This document shows positions 53,864 to 62,815 of a DNA stretch of 64,000 bases, piece by piece. This stretch comes from Bacteroidales bacterium (GTDB lineage Bacteria > Bacteroidota > Bacteroidia > Bacteroidales > Paludibacteraceae). The notes below the pieces were generated by a model. It had not been told where the DNA came from. It was given only the letters and a program-made list of their open reading frames with translations, and did no database searches. The stretch's first letter is position 1; the number at the start of each line of letters is the position of its first letter. A program made the position numbers and the translations under genes. The stretch covers positions 1 to 64,000 of the forward strand of contig SUXE01000014.1 in assembly GCA_015061115.1 (NCBI GenBank), given 5' to 3'.

Positions 53864-55453
53864 ATGGGCTTATATCTGAATCCGAATGCTGATGCGTTTC
53901 AAATGGGATTGAACACTGAAATTTATGTGGATAAGTCTCTTATTCTGTCTGAGCTTAATAAGTTGGTGGATAGTCAAGGGAATTTTGTCTGCATGTCCCG
54001 TCCACGCCGTTTCGGAAAGAGCATGGTTGGAAACATGATATCTGCCTACTACTCAAAAGGTTGCGACACTCGTGAAGAATTCAGCAAGATGAAACTCGGG
54101 CAAGTGCCTGATTATGATAAATATCTGAACAAAATCAATGTCATCAAACTGGATCTGAACGGATGGTATCAGAGAGCGATACAAATGAATCGAATAGAAT
54201 CTCTGTTGACTGATATCCACGAGACTTTGACAAATGAATTCAGATCTGCTTTCCCAAATTTGACTTTCAACAAGGGAGTGACATTGGATCAGTGTATTTT
54301 GAATGTTTATGCCAACATCGGTGAGAAATTTGTCATAATCATCGATGAATACGACGTTTTGGTGCGTGAACAGGTTCCACAATCTCTTTTCAATAACTAT
54401 CTGAGCTTCCTTAACGGACTTTTCAAGGATACTACCCTCCGCCCTGCCATAGCTCTCGCCTACATCACCGGCATCATTCCAATAGTCAGGGATAAGGTGC
54501 AGTCGAAACTGAATGAGTTCACCGAATACACGATGATCCGTCCTCGTCAATTCGCAGGCATGATTGGATTTACAGAGGAGGATGTGAAAGATTTGTGTGA
54601 AAAATATGACATGGATTATGACGAGTGCCTAAGATGGTACGACGGATATAAGATGTCCGACACCATACGTGTTTGCAATCCGCTATCTGTGGTCAGTTCC
54701 ATCCTCGACCGTGAGTTTGACAGTTACTGGTCGACCACAGGTTCATTTGAGGTGCTCCGCGACTATATTCTCATGGATTTCGAGGGCATCCGCCAAGACG
54801 TGATTAAAATGATTTCAGGAGGAAGTGTGCCAGTAAACGTTCTGAAATTCCAAAACACTCTTGAGAGTGTCAACTCTAAAGACAATGTTTTCACATATCT
54901 TATCCATCTGGGCTATCTGGCTTATAATCGAGCAGATAAGACATGTTATATTCCCAACGAGGAGGTCCGTATCGAGTGGGTCAACTCCATAGAAGATTCC
55001 GCTGATTACAAAAAGGTAATGGCTGTGGTCAACGCTTCCAAGAAACTGCTTGATGCCACTGTCGACGGCAATGAGGAGGCTGTGGCAAAGGCTCTTGATG
55101 CCGCCCACACTGAGGTGACTAATCCGTTGACATACAATGATGAGCATTGTTTCCAGAGTGCGATCTGTCTGGCTTACTTTTTCGCCAACACCCGCTACAC
55201 ACTTGTCAAGGAGCTGCCTACTGGCAAAGGCTACGCAGATCTGGTATTGATTCCATACCTGCCAAACATACCAGCCATGGTGATAGAGTTGAAGCACAAC
55301 AAGAGTGCGGATAGTGCGTTGCGACAGATAAAAGAGAAAAATTATTGTCAGGCTCTCAACCAATACAAAGGCGACCTACTTTTCGTCGGCATCAGTTATG
55401 ATGAGAAGACGAAGGAGCATCAATGTAAGATCGAAAGACTGGTGAATGAATAA
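53864..55453 (+). CDS. AAA-ATPase-like/PD-(D/E)XK nuclease protein (mobile-element-associated family)
   Basis: 529 aa. N-terminal domain: EIYVDKSLILSELNKL, then SRPRRFGKSMVGNMISAYY as the P-loop region of AAA-ATPase_like proteins, with IIDEYDVLVREQ as Walker B. C-terminal domain (~430-529): GYADLVLIPYLPNIPAMVIELKHNK, the PD-(D/E)XK core, followed by RQIKEKNYCQAL. These proteins are widespread in Bacteroidetes, often in many paralogues; role uncertain (conflict or mobile element). Complete length; flanked by direct repeats. Confidence 0.9.
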   Translation: MGLYLNPNADAFQMGLNTEIYVDKSLILSELNKLVDSQGNFVCMSRPRRFGKSMVGNMISAYYSKGCDTREEFSKMKLGQVPDYDKYLNKINVIKLDLNGWYQRAIQMNRIESLLTDIHETLTNEFRSAFPNLTFNKGVTLDQCILNVYANIGEKFVIIIDEYDVLVREQVPQSLFNNYLSFLNGLFKDTTLRPAIALAYITGIIPIVRDKVQSKLNEFTEYTMIRPRQFAGMIGFTEEDVKDLCEKYDMDYDECLRWYDGYKMSDTIRVCNPLSVVSSILDREFDSYWSTTGSFEVLRDYILMDFEGIRQDVIKMISGGSVPVNVLKFQNTLESVNSKDNVFTYLIHLGYLAYNRADKTCYIPNEEVRIEWVNSIEDSADYKKVMAVVNASKKLLDATVDGNEEAVAKALDAAHTEVTNPLTYNDEHCFQSAICLAYFFANTRYTLVKELPTGKGYADLVLIPYLPNIPAMVIELKHNKSADSALRQIKEKNYCQALNQYKGDLLFVGISYDEKTKEHQCKIERLVNE

Positions 55454-55490
55454 GTAAATGGGCATTCCACCGTCGCCAACAATACTCATA

Positions 55491-55527
55491 AAAAAATCCG
55501 TGGCTGAAATTCAATCACGGATTTTTT
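55491..55527 (+). terminator. Terminator of the AAA-ATPase gene (palindrome family copy 1)
   Basis: AAAAAATCCGTG (55491-55502) and CACGGATTTTTT (55516-55527), loop GCTGAAATTCAAT. The central CCGTG-CTGAAATTCA-CACGG core recurs at 56838-56868 and 58367-58395. Confidence 0.85.
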
Positions 55528-55607
55528 CTATTCAAACAAGACACACATGCTTGTGTTTTTCCCCGTCATTTTGCATCTCCCTTTTTTAATTGCCAACGCA
55601 TCTATAT

Positions 55608-55656
55608 GCATGAATGTGTGAGATTATCCATACAAGCTAAAAATTTACTATATTTG
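55608..55656 (+). repeat. Direct repeat, copy 2, before the YhcG-family gene
   Basis: GCATGAATGTGTGAGATTAT through TATATTTG (55649-55656), about 80% identical by eye to 53563-53610. It ends in a -7 element 100 nt before the YhcG-family start at 55755, so it may serve as promoter. Confidence 0.7.
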
Positions 55657-55754
55657 TGGAATCATACCAATACGTGAGATATATCAAGTGTTTTAAAATA
55701 ATATGATGAAGATCATTGAGGAGTGGAACGAAGTATTAGTAGCATAAAATAAAA

Positions 55755-56795
55755 ATGGACAATACAGGTACAAATTTAACACAAAATACCAATTACAACA
55801 AATTGGTTTCTGACATTGGAACCCTGTTGAATAATGGTCGTAAACAAATGGCAATTGCGGTAAATACTTCAATGGTACAAACCTATTGGAGTATTGGCAA
55901 ACATATTGTTGAATTTGAGCAAAAAGGGAACGAACGTGCAGAATACGGATCAAACCTTATTAATCGCTTATCTCGCGACCTAACAGAACGATATGGGAAA
56001 GGGTTTGGAAAAAGCAATCTGTTGTATATCAGAAAGTTTTATTTAACGTTTCCAAAAAGTGGGACAGTGTCCCACCTTTTGACATGGAGTCATTTTTATG
56101 AAATACTGAAAAAAGATGATCCTATGGAAATCAGTTTCTATGTGAAACAGTGCGAAATAGAAGGTTGGAGTGTACGCGAATTAAAACGGCAGATGCAAAG
56201 TATGCTGTTTCATAGATTGGCGTTGAGCAAAGACAAGGAGCAAGTGTTGAAATTGTCACATGAAGGGCAACAAGTTCAAAAACCAGAAGACATTCTTCGC
56301 GACCCGTATGTTTTCGACTTTGTAGGCTTGCCAGAAACATACAATTATACTGAAAAAGATTTGGAAGATGGGTTGTTGAAGCAGTTTGAGATGTTCTTGC
56401 TGGAACTTGGCAGGGGATTCGCTTTTATTGGTCGTCAGCAGCGCATAAGTTTAGCAGGAAGGCATTATTATGTGGATTTGGTGTTCTATCACCGCATTTT
56501 GAAATGTTTCGTGCTTATCGATTTAAAGCGAGGCACAATACAGCACGAAGATATTGGGCAAATGAACCTTTATATCAACTATTATAAGTCAGAAATGAAT
56601 GTTGAAGGCGACAATCCACCAATAGGTATTGTTTTGGGAGCAGATGCCGACAGACTCACCATGCAATATGCAATGGAAGGCATTTCGAACCAACTTTTTG
56701 CAGCAAAATACCAACTCTACCTGCCAAGTAGGGAAGAACTGCAAAATCAGTTGGATAGGATTATCCGTAAACAAGAGAAAAATGACGATAAATGA
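55755..56795 (+). CDS. YhcG-family (DUF1016) PD-(D/E)XK nuclease-like protein
   Basis: 346 aa. N-terminal helical domain (NYNKLVSDIGTLLNNGRKQM...VQTYWSIGKHIVEFEQKG, GKGFGKSNLLYIRKFYLTFP) typical of DUF1016; C-terminal nuclease core with Asp241 in YYVDLVFYHR and D256-x-K258 in VLIDLKRG, then GQMNLYINYYK. YhcG-like proteins are predicted nucleases of mobile and restriction-linked genes. Start preferred at 55755, which is preceded by AAAATAAAA. Terminates at the shared palindrome at 56838. Confidence 0.9.
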   Translation: MDNTGTNLTQNTNYNKLVSDIGTLLNNGRKQMAIAVNTSMVQTYWSIGKHIVEFEQKGNERAEYGSNLINRLSRDLTERYGKGFGKSNLLYIRKFYLTFPKSGTVSHLLTWSHFYEILKKDDPMEISFYVKQCEIEGWSVRELKRQMQSMLFHRLALSKDKEQVLKLSHEGQQVQKPEDILRDPYVFDFVGLPETYNYTEKDLEDGLLKQFEMFLLELGRGFAFIGRQQRISLAGRHYYVDLVFYHRILKCFVLIDLKRGTIQHEDIGQMNLYINYYKSEMNVEGDNPPIGIVLGADADRLTMQYAMEGISNQLFAAKYQLYLPSREELQNQLDRIIRKQEKNDDK

Positions 56796-56837
56796 GGAGT
56801 TGAACATAATAGTCTCATCTTAACGACAAACACAAAA

Positions 56838-56868
56838 AAAGCCGTGACTGAGTTTCAGTCACGGCTTT
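56838..56868. terminator. Bidirectional terminator (palindrome family copy 2)
   Basis: AAAGCCGTGACTGA (56838-56851) pairs with TCAGTCACGGCTTT (56855-56868), flanked by A7 on the left and a short T run on the right. It lies between the convergent YhcG-family and Dcu-type genes. Confidence 0.9.
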
Positions 56869-56886
56869 CATATTAAAATGTCTCAT

Positions 56887-58251
56887 TTAATAAATCATCA
56901 TTGTCAGAGCATAACCCACTATACATGACACGGTTACACTGATTAGTCCAGGCATCATGAATGAGTGGTTTAACAGATATTTTCCGATGACGGTTGTGCC
57001 AGAACGGTCGAAATTCACCGTAGCAATATCCGACGGATAATTAGGGATAAAGAAATATCCGTAGACAGACGGAAGTAGTCCCAACAAGACAGGGCCAGGA
57101 ATGCCCAGAGAATATGCGAGCGGAAGCATCGACACGACCACCGCCCCCTGCGAGTTGATAAGCACAGACACAGCAAAAAACACAAGTGCTATCGCCCATG
57201 GGTATTGCTCCACAATACTACCCAATGCATCTTTCATCTCTCCCATGTAATTGCCGAAATAGGTGTCGGCAAGCCATGCGATTCCATAAATAGCGACGAC
57301 GGCAACCATTCCCGACTGCCACACCGAACCCTGCATCGCTTTTTTAGGCTCTGCTTTAGCGACTATAATCATCAACGCAGCTGCAGCAATCATCACTATC
57401 TGAATGATGATGTTCATTCCAATCGGAACCATCTTCTCCACTCCGTCTTTCACCACAGGAAACGACGGACGAATATCATGTCCGAGAATCTGACAAACAG
57501 AGAACAGAACGATCAAAGCAAGGGCTCCAATGAAGATGTAGACGCTCATTTTAGCCTCTTTGCTGATCTCTTTGTCGAGCAAGGTGGCATTGTTGCCATA
57601 CATGTATTTGTATGTCTCAGGATCCTTGCAACGTGCCTGGAACAGAGGATCTTTGTCAAGGTCCAATCCTCGTTTGTAAGACGCTGCTGCTGCGCACATC
57701 AATCCACAAAGGCAAGCTGGAATCGTGATAGCGATCACTTCAAGGTTGCTGATCTCAAAACCAGCCGCATGGGAGATAGTCACAAACGACGCTACAGCCG
57801 CTGCGATAGGGGAACATGTTATACCAACCTGACTCGCGATAGAAGCCACACCACAAGGTCGTTCCGGACGGATTCCTTGTTTCAACGAGATATCACAAAT
57901 GATCGGCATCAAAGTATAGACGACGTGACCGGTTCCAACCATCACTGTCAGGAAGAACGTACAGATAGGAGCAAGGAATGTGATGCTGTTTGGACGGCTT
58001 CGCAAAACTTTTTCCGCCAATTGAATCATCCAGTCCATACCTCCAGCAGCTTGCAACATACCCGCGCAAGTGACAGCCGCAATAATTATATAGATCACAT
58101 CTGTAGGAGGAGTTCCAGGTTTTAGATTAAAGCCCAAAACAAGAATCGCCAGGCCTATACCCGAAATAGCTCCTAGTGCCAAAGAGCCGTATCTGGAGCC
58201 CACATATAGAGCTATCAATACGACCAATAGTTGAAGAATCATTAATATCAT
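56887..58251 (-). CDS. Anaerobic C4-dicarboxylate transporter, DcuA/DcuB family
   Basis: 454 aa, twelve or so transmembrane segments. The start MILMILQLLVVLIALYVGSRYGSLALGAI and LNLKPGTPPTDVIYIIIAAVTCAGMLQAAGGMDWMI closely follow DcuB; VGTGHVVYTLMPII, RPERPCGVASIASQVGITCSPIAAAVASFV, and FFIPNYPSDIATVNFDRSGTT are Dcu signatures. It exchanges fumarate/aspartate for succinate in fumarate respiration, matching an anaerobic gut bacterium. Own promoter at 58279-58309; monocistronic between terminators. Confidence 0.93.
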   Translation of the reverse strand: MILMILQLLVVLIALYVGSRYGSLALGAISGIGLAILVLGFNLKPGTPPTDVIYIIIAAVTCAGMLQAAGGMDWMIQLAEKVLRSRPNSITFLAPICTFFLTVMVGTGHVVYTLMPIICDISLKQGIRPERPCGVASIASQVGITCSPIAAAVASFVTISHAAGFEISNLEVIAITIPACLCGLMCAAAASYKRGLDLDKDPLFQARCKDPETYKYMYGNNATLLDKEISKEAKMSVYIFIGALALIVLFSVCQILGHDIRPSFPVVKDGVEKMVPIGMNIIIQIVMIAAAALMIIVAKAEPKKAMQGSVWQSGMVAVVAIYGIAWLADTYFGNYMGEMKDALGSIVEQYPWAIALVFFAVSVLINSQGAVVVSMLPLAYSLGIPGPVLLGLLPSVYGYFFIPNYPSDIATVNFDRSGTTVIGKYLLNHSFMMPGLISVTVSCIVGYALTMMIY

Positions 58252-58278
58252 AGCATTAGAATTTAGGTTTCACATACT

Positions 58279-58309
58279 CAAATATCATAAATTGAATTTT
58301 AAATTCAAA
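58279..58309 (-). promoter_or_regulatory. Promoter of the Dcu transporter gene
   Basis: Minus strand: TTTG (58306-58309), 19-nt spacer, GATATTTG (58279-58286, one mismatch). The leader to the ATG at 58251 is about 20 nt. Confidence 0.6.
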
Positions 58310-58362
58310 ATTTTGCAACAACAAAATATTGGTCTGGCACAAACTTTATCAGCATAAGAATA

Positions 58363-58395
58363 AAAACCTCCGTGACTGAAATTCAATCACGGAGG
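58363..58395 (-). terminator. Terminator of the trp-PorT-DedA operon (palindrome family copy 3)
   Basis: CCTCCGTGACTGA (58367-58379) pairs with TCAATCACGGAGG (58383-58395, one G-T-type mismatch); on the minus strand the stem is followed by TTTTTA. It lies about 165 nt beyond the DedA stop. Confidence 0.8.
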
Positions 58396-58498
58396 ATATT
58401 TAGGAAGAGGATCCGTCTAAATATATTCTTCCAATATCAAACGTCTATCGACGTAATTGGAATATCCAATCATTTGTGTGGGGATGTCGTATTATAAA

Positions 58499-58528
58499 GT
58501 AGAGACGCCACAATGCGACGTCTCTACT
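58499..58528. repeat. GTAGAGACG-type palindromic intergenic element
   Basis: AGTAGAGACG (58499-58508) and CGTCTCTACT (58519-58528) with a 10-nt loop. The core GTAGAGACGC..GCGTCTCTAC is a recurring intergenic palindrome in several bacterial phyla. It may also act as a secondary terminator for the operon that ends at 58561. Confidence 0.6.
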
Positions 58529-58560
58529 ACAGATGTTTTCCAAAAGAATACGAATTAAAC

Positions 58561-59196
58561 CTACTGTTTTGACGCACCCTTTTTCTTGTTCTTATATATC
58601 ATATATACGACAAATCCGACGAATATTATGATCAGCACAAGCAAAAACTCATGGCTGTAGTGCTGGACTTTCTCTATCAGCTCATCTTTGTTCATCACTC
58701 CGTGGAATGCATATCCTATACATGCCAAAATAATGTTCCAGGCTCCAGCTCCCAAGAATGTGAAGAAGGCGAACTTTCCAAAATTCATCTTTGACAGTCC
58801 GGCTGGGATTGAAATCAACTGACGGACAGCTGGAATCAATCGTCCGATCAACGTCGCCAACACTCCTCTCTTACGGAAATACTCCTCGGCGTATGCCACT
58901 TTTTCACTATCCAACAAACATAGATGTCCTAATTTGCTGTCGGCAAACGCGTAGATGATCTTTCTGCCCAATGTATACGACAATACGTAATTGATTGTGG
59001 CACCAAGCAATCCTCCGATTGTGGCAAACAATATAACCAATGGCAAACTCATCGTTCCCTCTGCCGCCATAAACGCAGCCGGAATAACCACGACCTCTGA
59101 TGGGAAAGGAATGAATGAGCTCTCAATCATCATGAAAAATGTAACCCAAAAATAGTTTAGGTTTTCCAACGCTCCTTGAAATAGTTCTGCAATCAT
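58561..59196 (-). CDS. DedA-family membrane protein
   Basis: 211 aa. MIESSFIPFPSEVVVIPAAFMAAEGTM is the conserved DedA/SNARE-associated opening (E and R/F-P-P pattern); GATINYVLSYTLGRKII and FRKRGVLATLIGRLIPAVRQLISIPAGLSKM are the second family block with conserved Arg and Pro. Likely flips or maintains membrane lipids (undecaprenyl phosphate recycling is known for some relatives). One base after trpF, so last gene of the operon. Confidence 0.92.
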   Translation of the reverse strand: MIAELFQGALENLNYFWVTFFMMIESSFIPFPSEVVVIPAAFMAAEGTMSLPLVILFATIGGLLGATINYVLSYTLGRKIIYAFADSKLGHLCLLDSEKVAYAEEYFRKRGVLATLIGRLIPAVRQLISIPAGLSKMNFGKFAFFTFLGAGAWNIILACIGYAFHGVMNKDELIEKVQHYSHEFLLVLIIIFVGFVVYMIYKNKKKGASKQ

Positions 59197-59197
59197 T

Positions 59198-59821
59198 TTA
59201 TTCTCTTATTACGCTTAAAAATGTTTTTACCTTCTCAATATCTTTATTCGCAGGCGAAATCTCAAACTTACTGTTCACATCCACTCCTGCAAACTTGGGA
59301 TGACGTATGTTTTTCACTGCCTCAGCATCATCGGCTCCGACGCCACCACTCAACAGGAATGGTATATTCAATGTGTATTCATCCAACACAGCCCAGTCGA
59401 ACTGCTGTCCACTGCCTCCGTAGCCTACACATTTGTAGTCGAAAAGCATGTAGTCGGCGACACTCTCCCACTCTGCCGAGAGATTTTTCACGTCATCGAC
59501 ACCAGAAACACTGACTGCCTTGATAATTCCAGCCCCAGTATGCTTCTTCACAAGGTTTGCAAAATCGACGTCTTCTCCACCATGAAGCTGAACATACGAA
59601 AGATTATATTTCTTCACTGTTTCGACCACAGTGGCAAGATCCGCCTTCACAAACACCCCCACCTTGGCTATTTTCTTTGGCAAACAACCGGAGCATACAT
59701 CCTCACCGTCGACATATCTCGGGCTCTTCGGGAAAAAGATCATCCCCATCAAATCGACACCCATATCCTCAAGTGCCTGCATCTGACGAGGGTCACGCAT
59801 CCCGCATACCTTTACTATCAT
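59198..59821 (-). CDS. trpF: Phosphoribosylanthranilate isomerase
   Basis: 207 aa from the ATG at 59821 (an upstream ATG at 59848 overlaps the preceding gene). MIVKVCGMRDPRQM is the TrpF opening with the catalytic Cys; GMIFFPKSPRYV, YVQLHGGED and PFLLSGGVGADDAEAV with VDVNSKFE complete the barrel. It converts phosphoribosylanthranilate to CdRP. Separated from trpC and trpD by three unrelated genes but in the same operon; DedA follows by one base. Confidence 0.95.
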   Translation of the reverse strand: MIVKVCGMRDPRQMQALEDMGVDLMGMIFFPKSPRYVDGEDVCSGCLPKKIAKVGVFVKADLATVVETVKKYNLSYVQLHGGEDVDFANLVKKHTGAGIIKAVSVSGVDDVKNLSAEWESVADYMLFDYKCVGYGGSGQQFDWAVLDEYTLNIPFLLSGGVGADDAEAVKNIRHPKFAGVDVNSKFEISPANKDIEKVKTFLSVIRE

Positions 59822-59822
59822 A

Positions 59823-60566
59823 TTATTCAAAGTTGAATGAGATAGCAAAAATTCGTGAAGTCAACTTAGAGAATACTCCCTTTCCTCCTGACTCTCCACC
59901 AGAGAATTTCAGATCTTCCACATTAGCAATATCCGGTCTGTCACGATTTATCACATCGCTCAAACCAAAGAATGCCTTAAACTCAGGACATAATTTGAAG
60001 TATGGCAAATAAATATCAAATCCGAAACCTATCTCCGGACCATAGTCTGTGGTTTTCAACATGATAGGAGCCTCTTTGTCTCGTCCGACAGCGATAGTCC
60101 CAGCAAAACCTCCAAGGAAATATGGGCGGACGTTGCGAGCTCTCTGTCCACGAATTTTGAACAGCAATGGCAATGAAATCAAATTGGATTTCACTGTCAC
60201 GACTCCACCATCTCTCTCATTTCCATCTTTATCGACGAATCTCAATGTGCGTTCACCGAAATACAACACCGGACAGAAACGCATGTCAAGATGCTCGGCA
60301 AGACGCAAATCGGAGATGATACCGATAGAAAATCCGACTTCAAAATTGATATCTTCACCATACCATATTTTTCCGTCTTCCAAAATCTCACCACTTTGAT
60401 ATGGGTTGAAATCAAGAGTGTTCAATCCAAGGATAAATCCGAAATGGTATGACTTATTATCCGAATTAACAAGATTAGGGACCTCACCGACATTGTATCT
60501 TTGAGCAGACAATGTCAGCAAAGACAATAACAAACAGATTAATAATGAAATTTGTCTCTTTATCAT
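59823..60566 (-). CDS. PorT-like outer-membrane beta-barrel protein
   Basis: 247 aa. Signal peptide MIKRQISLLICLLLSLLTLSAQ, then YHFGFILGLNTLDFNP, a PorT/SprT-like opening, and repeated amphipathic strands (GFSIGIISDLRLAEHLDMRFCP, LISLPLLFKIRG, GPEIGFGFDIYLPYF) ending FAISFNFE, a terminal aromatic strand. Porin family/PorT-like proteins help build the type IX secretion system; the CotH protein with a sorting tail fits. Assignment to PorT itself is moderate; other OMP_b-brl barrels look similar. Confidence 0.65.
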   Translation of the reverse strand: MIKRQISLLICLLLSLLTLSAQRYNVGEVPNLVNSDNKSYHFGFILGLNTLDFNPYQSGEILEDGKIWYGEDINFEVGFSIGIISDLRLAEHLDMRFCPVLYFGERTLRFVDKDGNERDGGVVTVKSNLISLPLLFKIRGQRARNVRPYFLGGFAGTIAVGRDKEAPIMLKTTDYGPEIGFGFDIYLPYFKLCPEFKAFFGLSDVINRDRPDIANVEDLKFSGGESGGKGVFSKLTSRIFAISFNFE

Positions 60567-60584
60567 ATCACTTATTTTTCTTTT

Positions 60585-61100
60585 TTATGGCAGAATCTCA
60601 GCGAACTCTTCAATATGCTCATCAATGTAGTAAGCCAAGAGTTTCTTCTCCTGCTCGGAAATTTCTATTATCTCTTCTTCTATCGGATCAAACGCTTCAT
60701 ACTCCTCGAAAGAGGCTATGAAATCATCATCACTCTTATCTCTCTCCAGATCCTCTTTGTTGGCGGCATATATGTCGTGAGCGCTATAAAGGAGTTTGGA
60801 TGTTCTGACAGCTCCGAATGACTTCAACATTTTAGCCACAGGATTCTTAAAGAAGTATCCTCCAAAGCCATTCTGTATCAAACCGACAAATCCCTCCTCA
60901 TCCAGCTCCTCCAAAAGAAGATGATAAGCCCAGATAGTGTGCTGCGACGCGTTAAGCTTCGCCATCGCCTCGGCAGTGTATCCATCCTTGAACACCTGTG
61001 CGTAATGCGACACAAACAAATCAAAGAAAGCCAAGATGTCACCATCTTTCAAAGCCTCCTTTATCTCACTGTCTTTTATCTTAACGAAATTTTCAGCCAT
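60585..61100 (-). CDS. DMP19-family protein
   Basis: 171 aa. LNASQHTIWAYHLLLEELDEEGFVGLIQNGFGGYFFKNPVAKMLKSFGA matches the conserved core of the DMP19 family (DNA-mimic protein fold, PF14300-type), with an acidic C-terminus (FEEYEAFDPIEEEIIEISEQEKK). DMP19 of Neisseria mimics DNA and binds a regulator; function here is unknown. Between HU-CCDC81 and PorT-like genes with gaps of 24 and 18 bp. Confidence 0.8.
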   Translation of the reverse strand: MAENFVKIKDSEIKEALKDGDILAFFDLFVSHYAQVFKDGYTAEAMAKLNASQHTIWAYHLLLEELDEEGFVGLIQNGFGGYFFKNPVAKMLKSFGAVRTSKLLYSAHDIYAANKEDLERDKSDDDFIASFEEYEAFDPIEEEIIEISEQEKKLLAYYIDEHIEEFAEILP

Positions 61101-61124
61101 ATTATTGTGCTATTGCCAACCTTT

Positions 61125-61985
61125 TTATTCGACCTCAACTTCTCTGCACAACACAAACGGCATAACGACGTTGGTCATGCTGTCTCGCACTGTGTAAAGA
61201 GATGATATCACCTGTTTCCAATTATCGGTTTCTGAGAAGACTGCAAGGTATTCATCACCCTGCTCTATCACCTTCACAGTATCCGAGTTCACCATCATCT
61301 GCTGCTGCACAGCAAAAGAGTCAGCCTCAGCCTTTGTCTCAAATCTTGATAAGACGACACTGTATTTGGTCACTTTCTCCACCGATTGTGAGCTGACCCA
61401 GTTGCATGGAGTGTCGAGTATCAACGAAGCCTGGTATGAATTGATACTGTCACGGTGGACTGGCTGCGCGAAGAAGCAGAACAGCAGAACCGCAGCAGCC
61501 GCGATCACAGAGAAACCTGTCGACTTCTCTGTAGGACGGTAGACATTGCGTCGCTCCACCTCAGCCTCATCCAATTCAGGGAAATAAAACTCCTGCAAAC
61601 CGTATGCGTCAACATTCTCCACTACTCTTGGCTGAGAATGGAAGATGATGTTTCTGCCGTCTTTTTCAAGGACTCCAAGTCCAGACAGGTCAAATTTATG
61701 TTCCTTTGCCAACGCCGACATCACTCTCGCAACCTCTTCTTTAATCAGTTGCTCTGCATCATTGGCAGAGAGTCCTTCCGTCTCCACAAGAGCAGACTGA
61801 AGGAGACCGTCGTTGTGCTGCAAACGTTGGTTGAACAGCACCTCCACAGACGGAGGAGTGAATTTTCCACTTTTCTTGTCGATTCGTGCACTTGCTTTAT
61901 TACACACAAAGCCGCCCAGTCCGGGAACGATCACCAGACTGTGCTCACAAAGTAAATCTCGAACAATCAAAAAAAGCGGTTTCAT
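61125..61985 (-). CDS. HU-CCDC81/SPOR-type membrane protein
   Basis: 286 aa. Residues 1-~60 (LIVRDLLCEHSLVIVPGLGGFVCN) and 61-~150 form two HU-CCDC81-like bacterial domains; a single TM helix (FSVIAAAAVLLFCFFAQ) follows at ~160-180, then a periplasmic part whose YSVVLSRFETKAEADSFAVQQ is SPOR-like (peptidoglycan binding). In Bacteroidetes this combination is presumed to act in cell division or envelope organisation. 24 bp before the DMP19 gene. Confidence 0.82.
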   Translation of the reverse strand: MKPLFLIVRDLLCEHSLVIVPGLGGFVCNKASARIDKKSGKFTPPSVEVLFNQRLQHNDGLLQSALVETEGLSANDAEQLIKEEVARVMSALAKEHKFDLSGLGVLEKDGRNIIFHSQPRVVENVDAYGLQEFYFPELDEAEVERRNVYRPTEKSTGFSVIAAAAVLLFCFFAQPVHRDSINSYQASLILDTPCNWVSSQSVEKVTKYSVVLSRFETKAEADSFAVQQQMMVNSDTVKVIEQGDEYLAVFSETDNWKQVISSLYTVRDSMTNVVMPFVLCREVEVE

Positions 61986-61996
61986 ATTCTCTTTTT

Positions 61997-62776
61997 TTAT
62001 TTCTTCAACTCATCGATGAATTCTTTCAAAGCGGCTCCCGGATTCTGAGTCTTCATGAAATTTTCTCCGATCAAGAATCCTTGGAATCCCTTCTCACGAA
62101 GCATCTTTATGGTGTCAGGACTTGAGATACCACTCTCAGAGATACGCACCATATCATTAGGAAGCTGCGACATCAAGTCGATAGATGCCTGCAAATCAAC
62201 CTCGAAAGTCTTCAAATTACGATTGTTGATACCTACGATATCAACATTCTTATTGATATGGCCAAGTTCGTCAGCGGAATGAAGTTCCAGAAGCACCTCA
62301 AGACCAAGACGCTTAGCCTCCTCAGCCAATTCTGCCACACGCTCAGGTGTGAGACAAGCTGCGATAAGCAACACCACATCAGCACCACAACTCTTTGCCA
62401 AATGAAGCTGGATCTCATCGATCACAAACTCCTTGAACAAAATCGGAATCTCCACAAGTTCACGAGCGATACGTATATCTTTTGGAGCACCTGCGAAGAA
62501 ATCAGTGTCTGCCAAGACGGAGATACCTGCCGCTCCAGCCTTCTCGTAGAATGGGACAACCTCGTCTACCTTGGCATTCTCATTGATAAATCCTTTCGAC
62601 GGGCTTTTTCTCTTGAACTCCGAAATAATTCCCGTAGATGAAGCCAACAAGCTTCTGCGCAATGAGTAACATACACGAGTATAGATTTCCGACTCCATGA
62701 AGTCACTCATTCTGATCGTACGCTTCAATTCTGCAACCTCTTCTTCCTTACGCGCTATAATTTTGTCTAGATACAT
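61997..62776 (-). CDS. trpC: Indole-3-glycerol phosphate synthase
   Basis: 259 aa. MYLDKIIARKEEEVAELKR opening, ISEFKRKSPSKGFINEN (the catalytic Lys region), ILFKEFVIDEIQL and GINNRNLKTFEVDL, VRISESGISSPDTIKML are the IGPS TIM-barrel blocks. It converts CdRP to indole-3-glycerol phosphate in tryptophan synthesis. Follows trpD with a 39-bp gap; the next gene downstream (HU-CCDC81) begins 11 bp later. Confidence 0.96.
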   Translation of the reverse strand: MYLDKIIARKEEEVAELKRTIRMSDFMESEIYTRVCYSLRRSLLASSTGIISEFKRKSPSKGFINENAKVDEVVPFYEKAGAAGISVLADTDFFAGAPKDIRIARELVEIPILFKEFVIDEIQLHLAKSCGADVVLLIAACLTPERVAELAEEAKRLGLEVLLELHSADELGHINKNVDIVGINNRNLKTFEVDLQASIDLMSQLPNDMVRISESGISSPDTIKMLREKGFQGFLIGENFMKTQNPGAALKEFIDELKK

Positions 62777-62815
62777 ACAATACTACTACAATAATACAAT
62801 CCTAATATTTATGTT

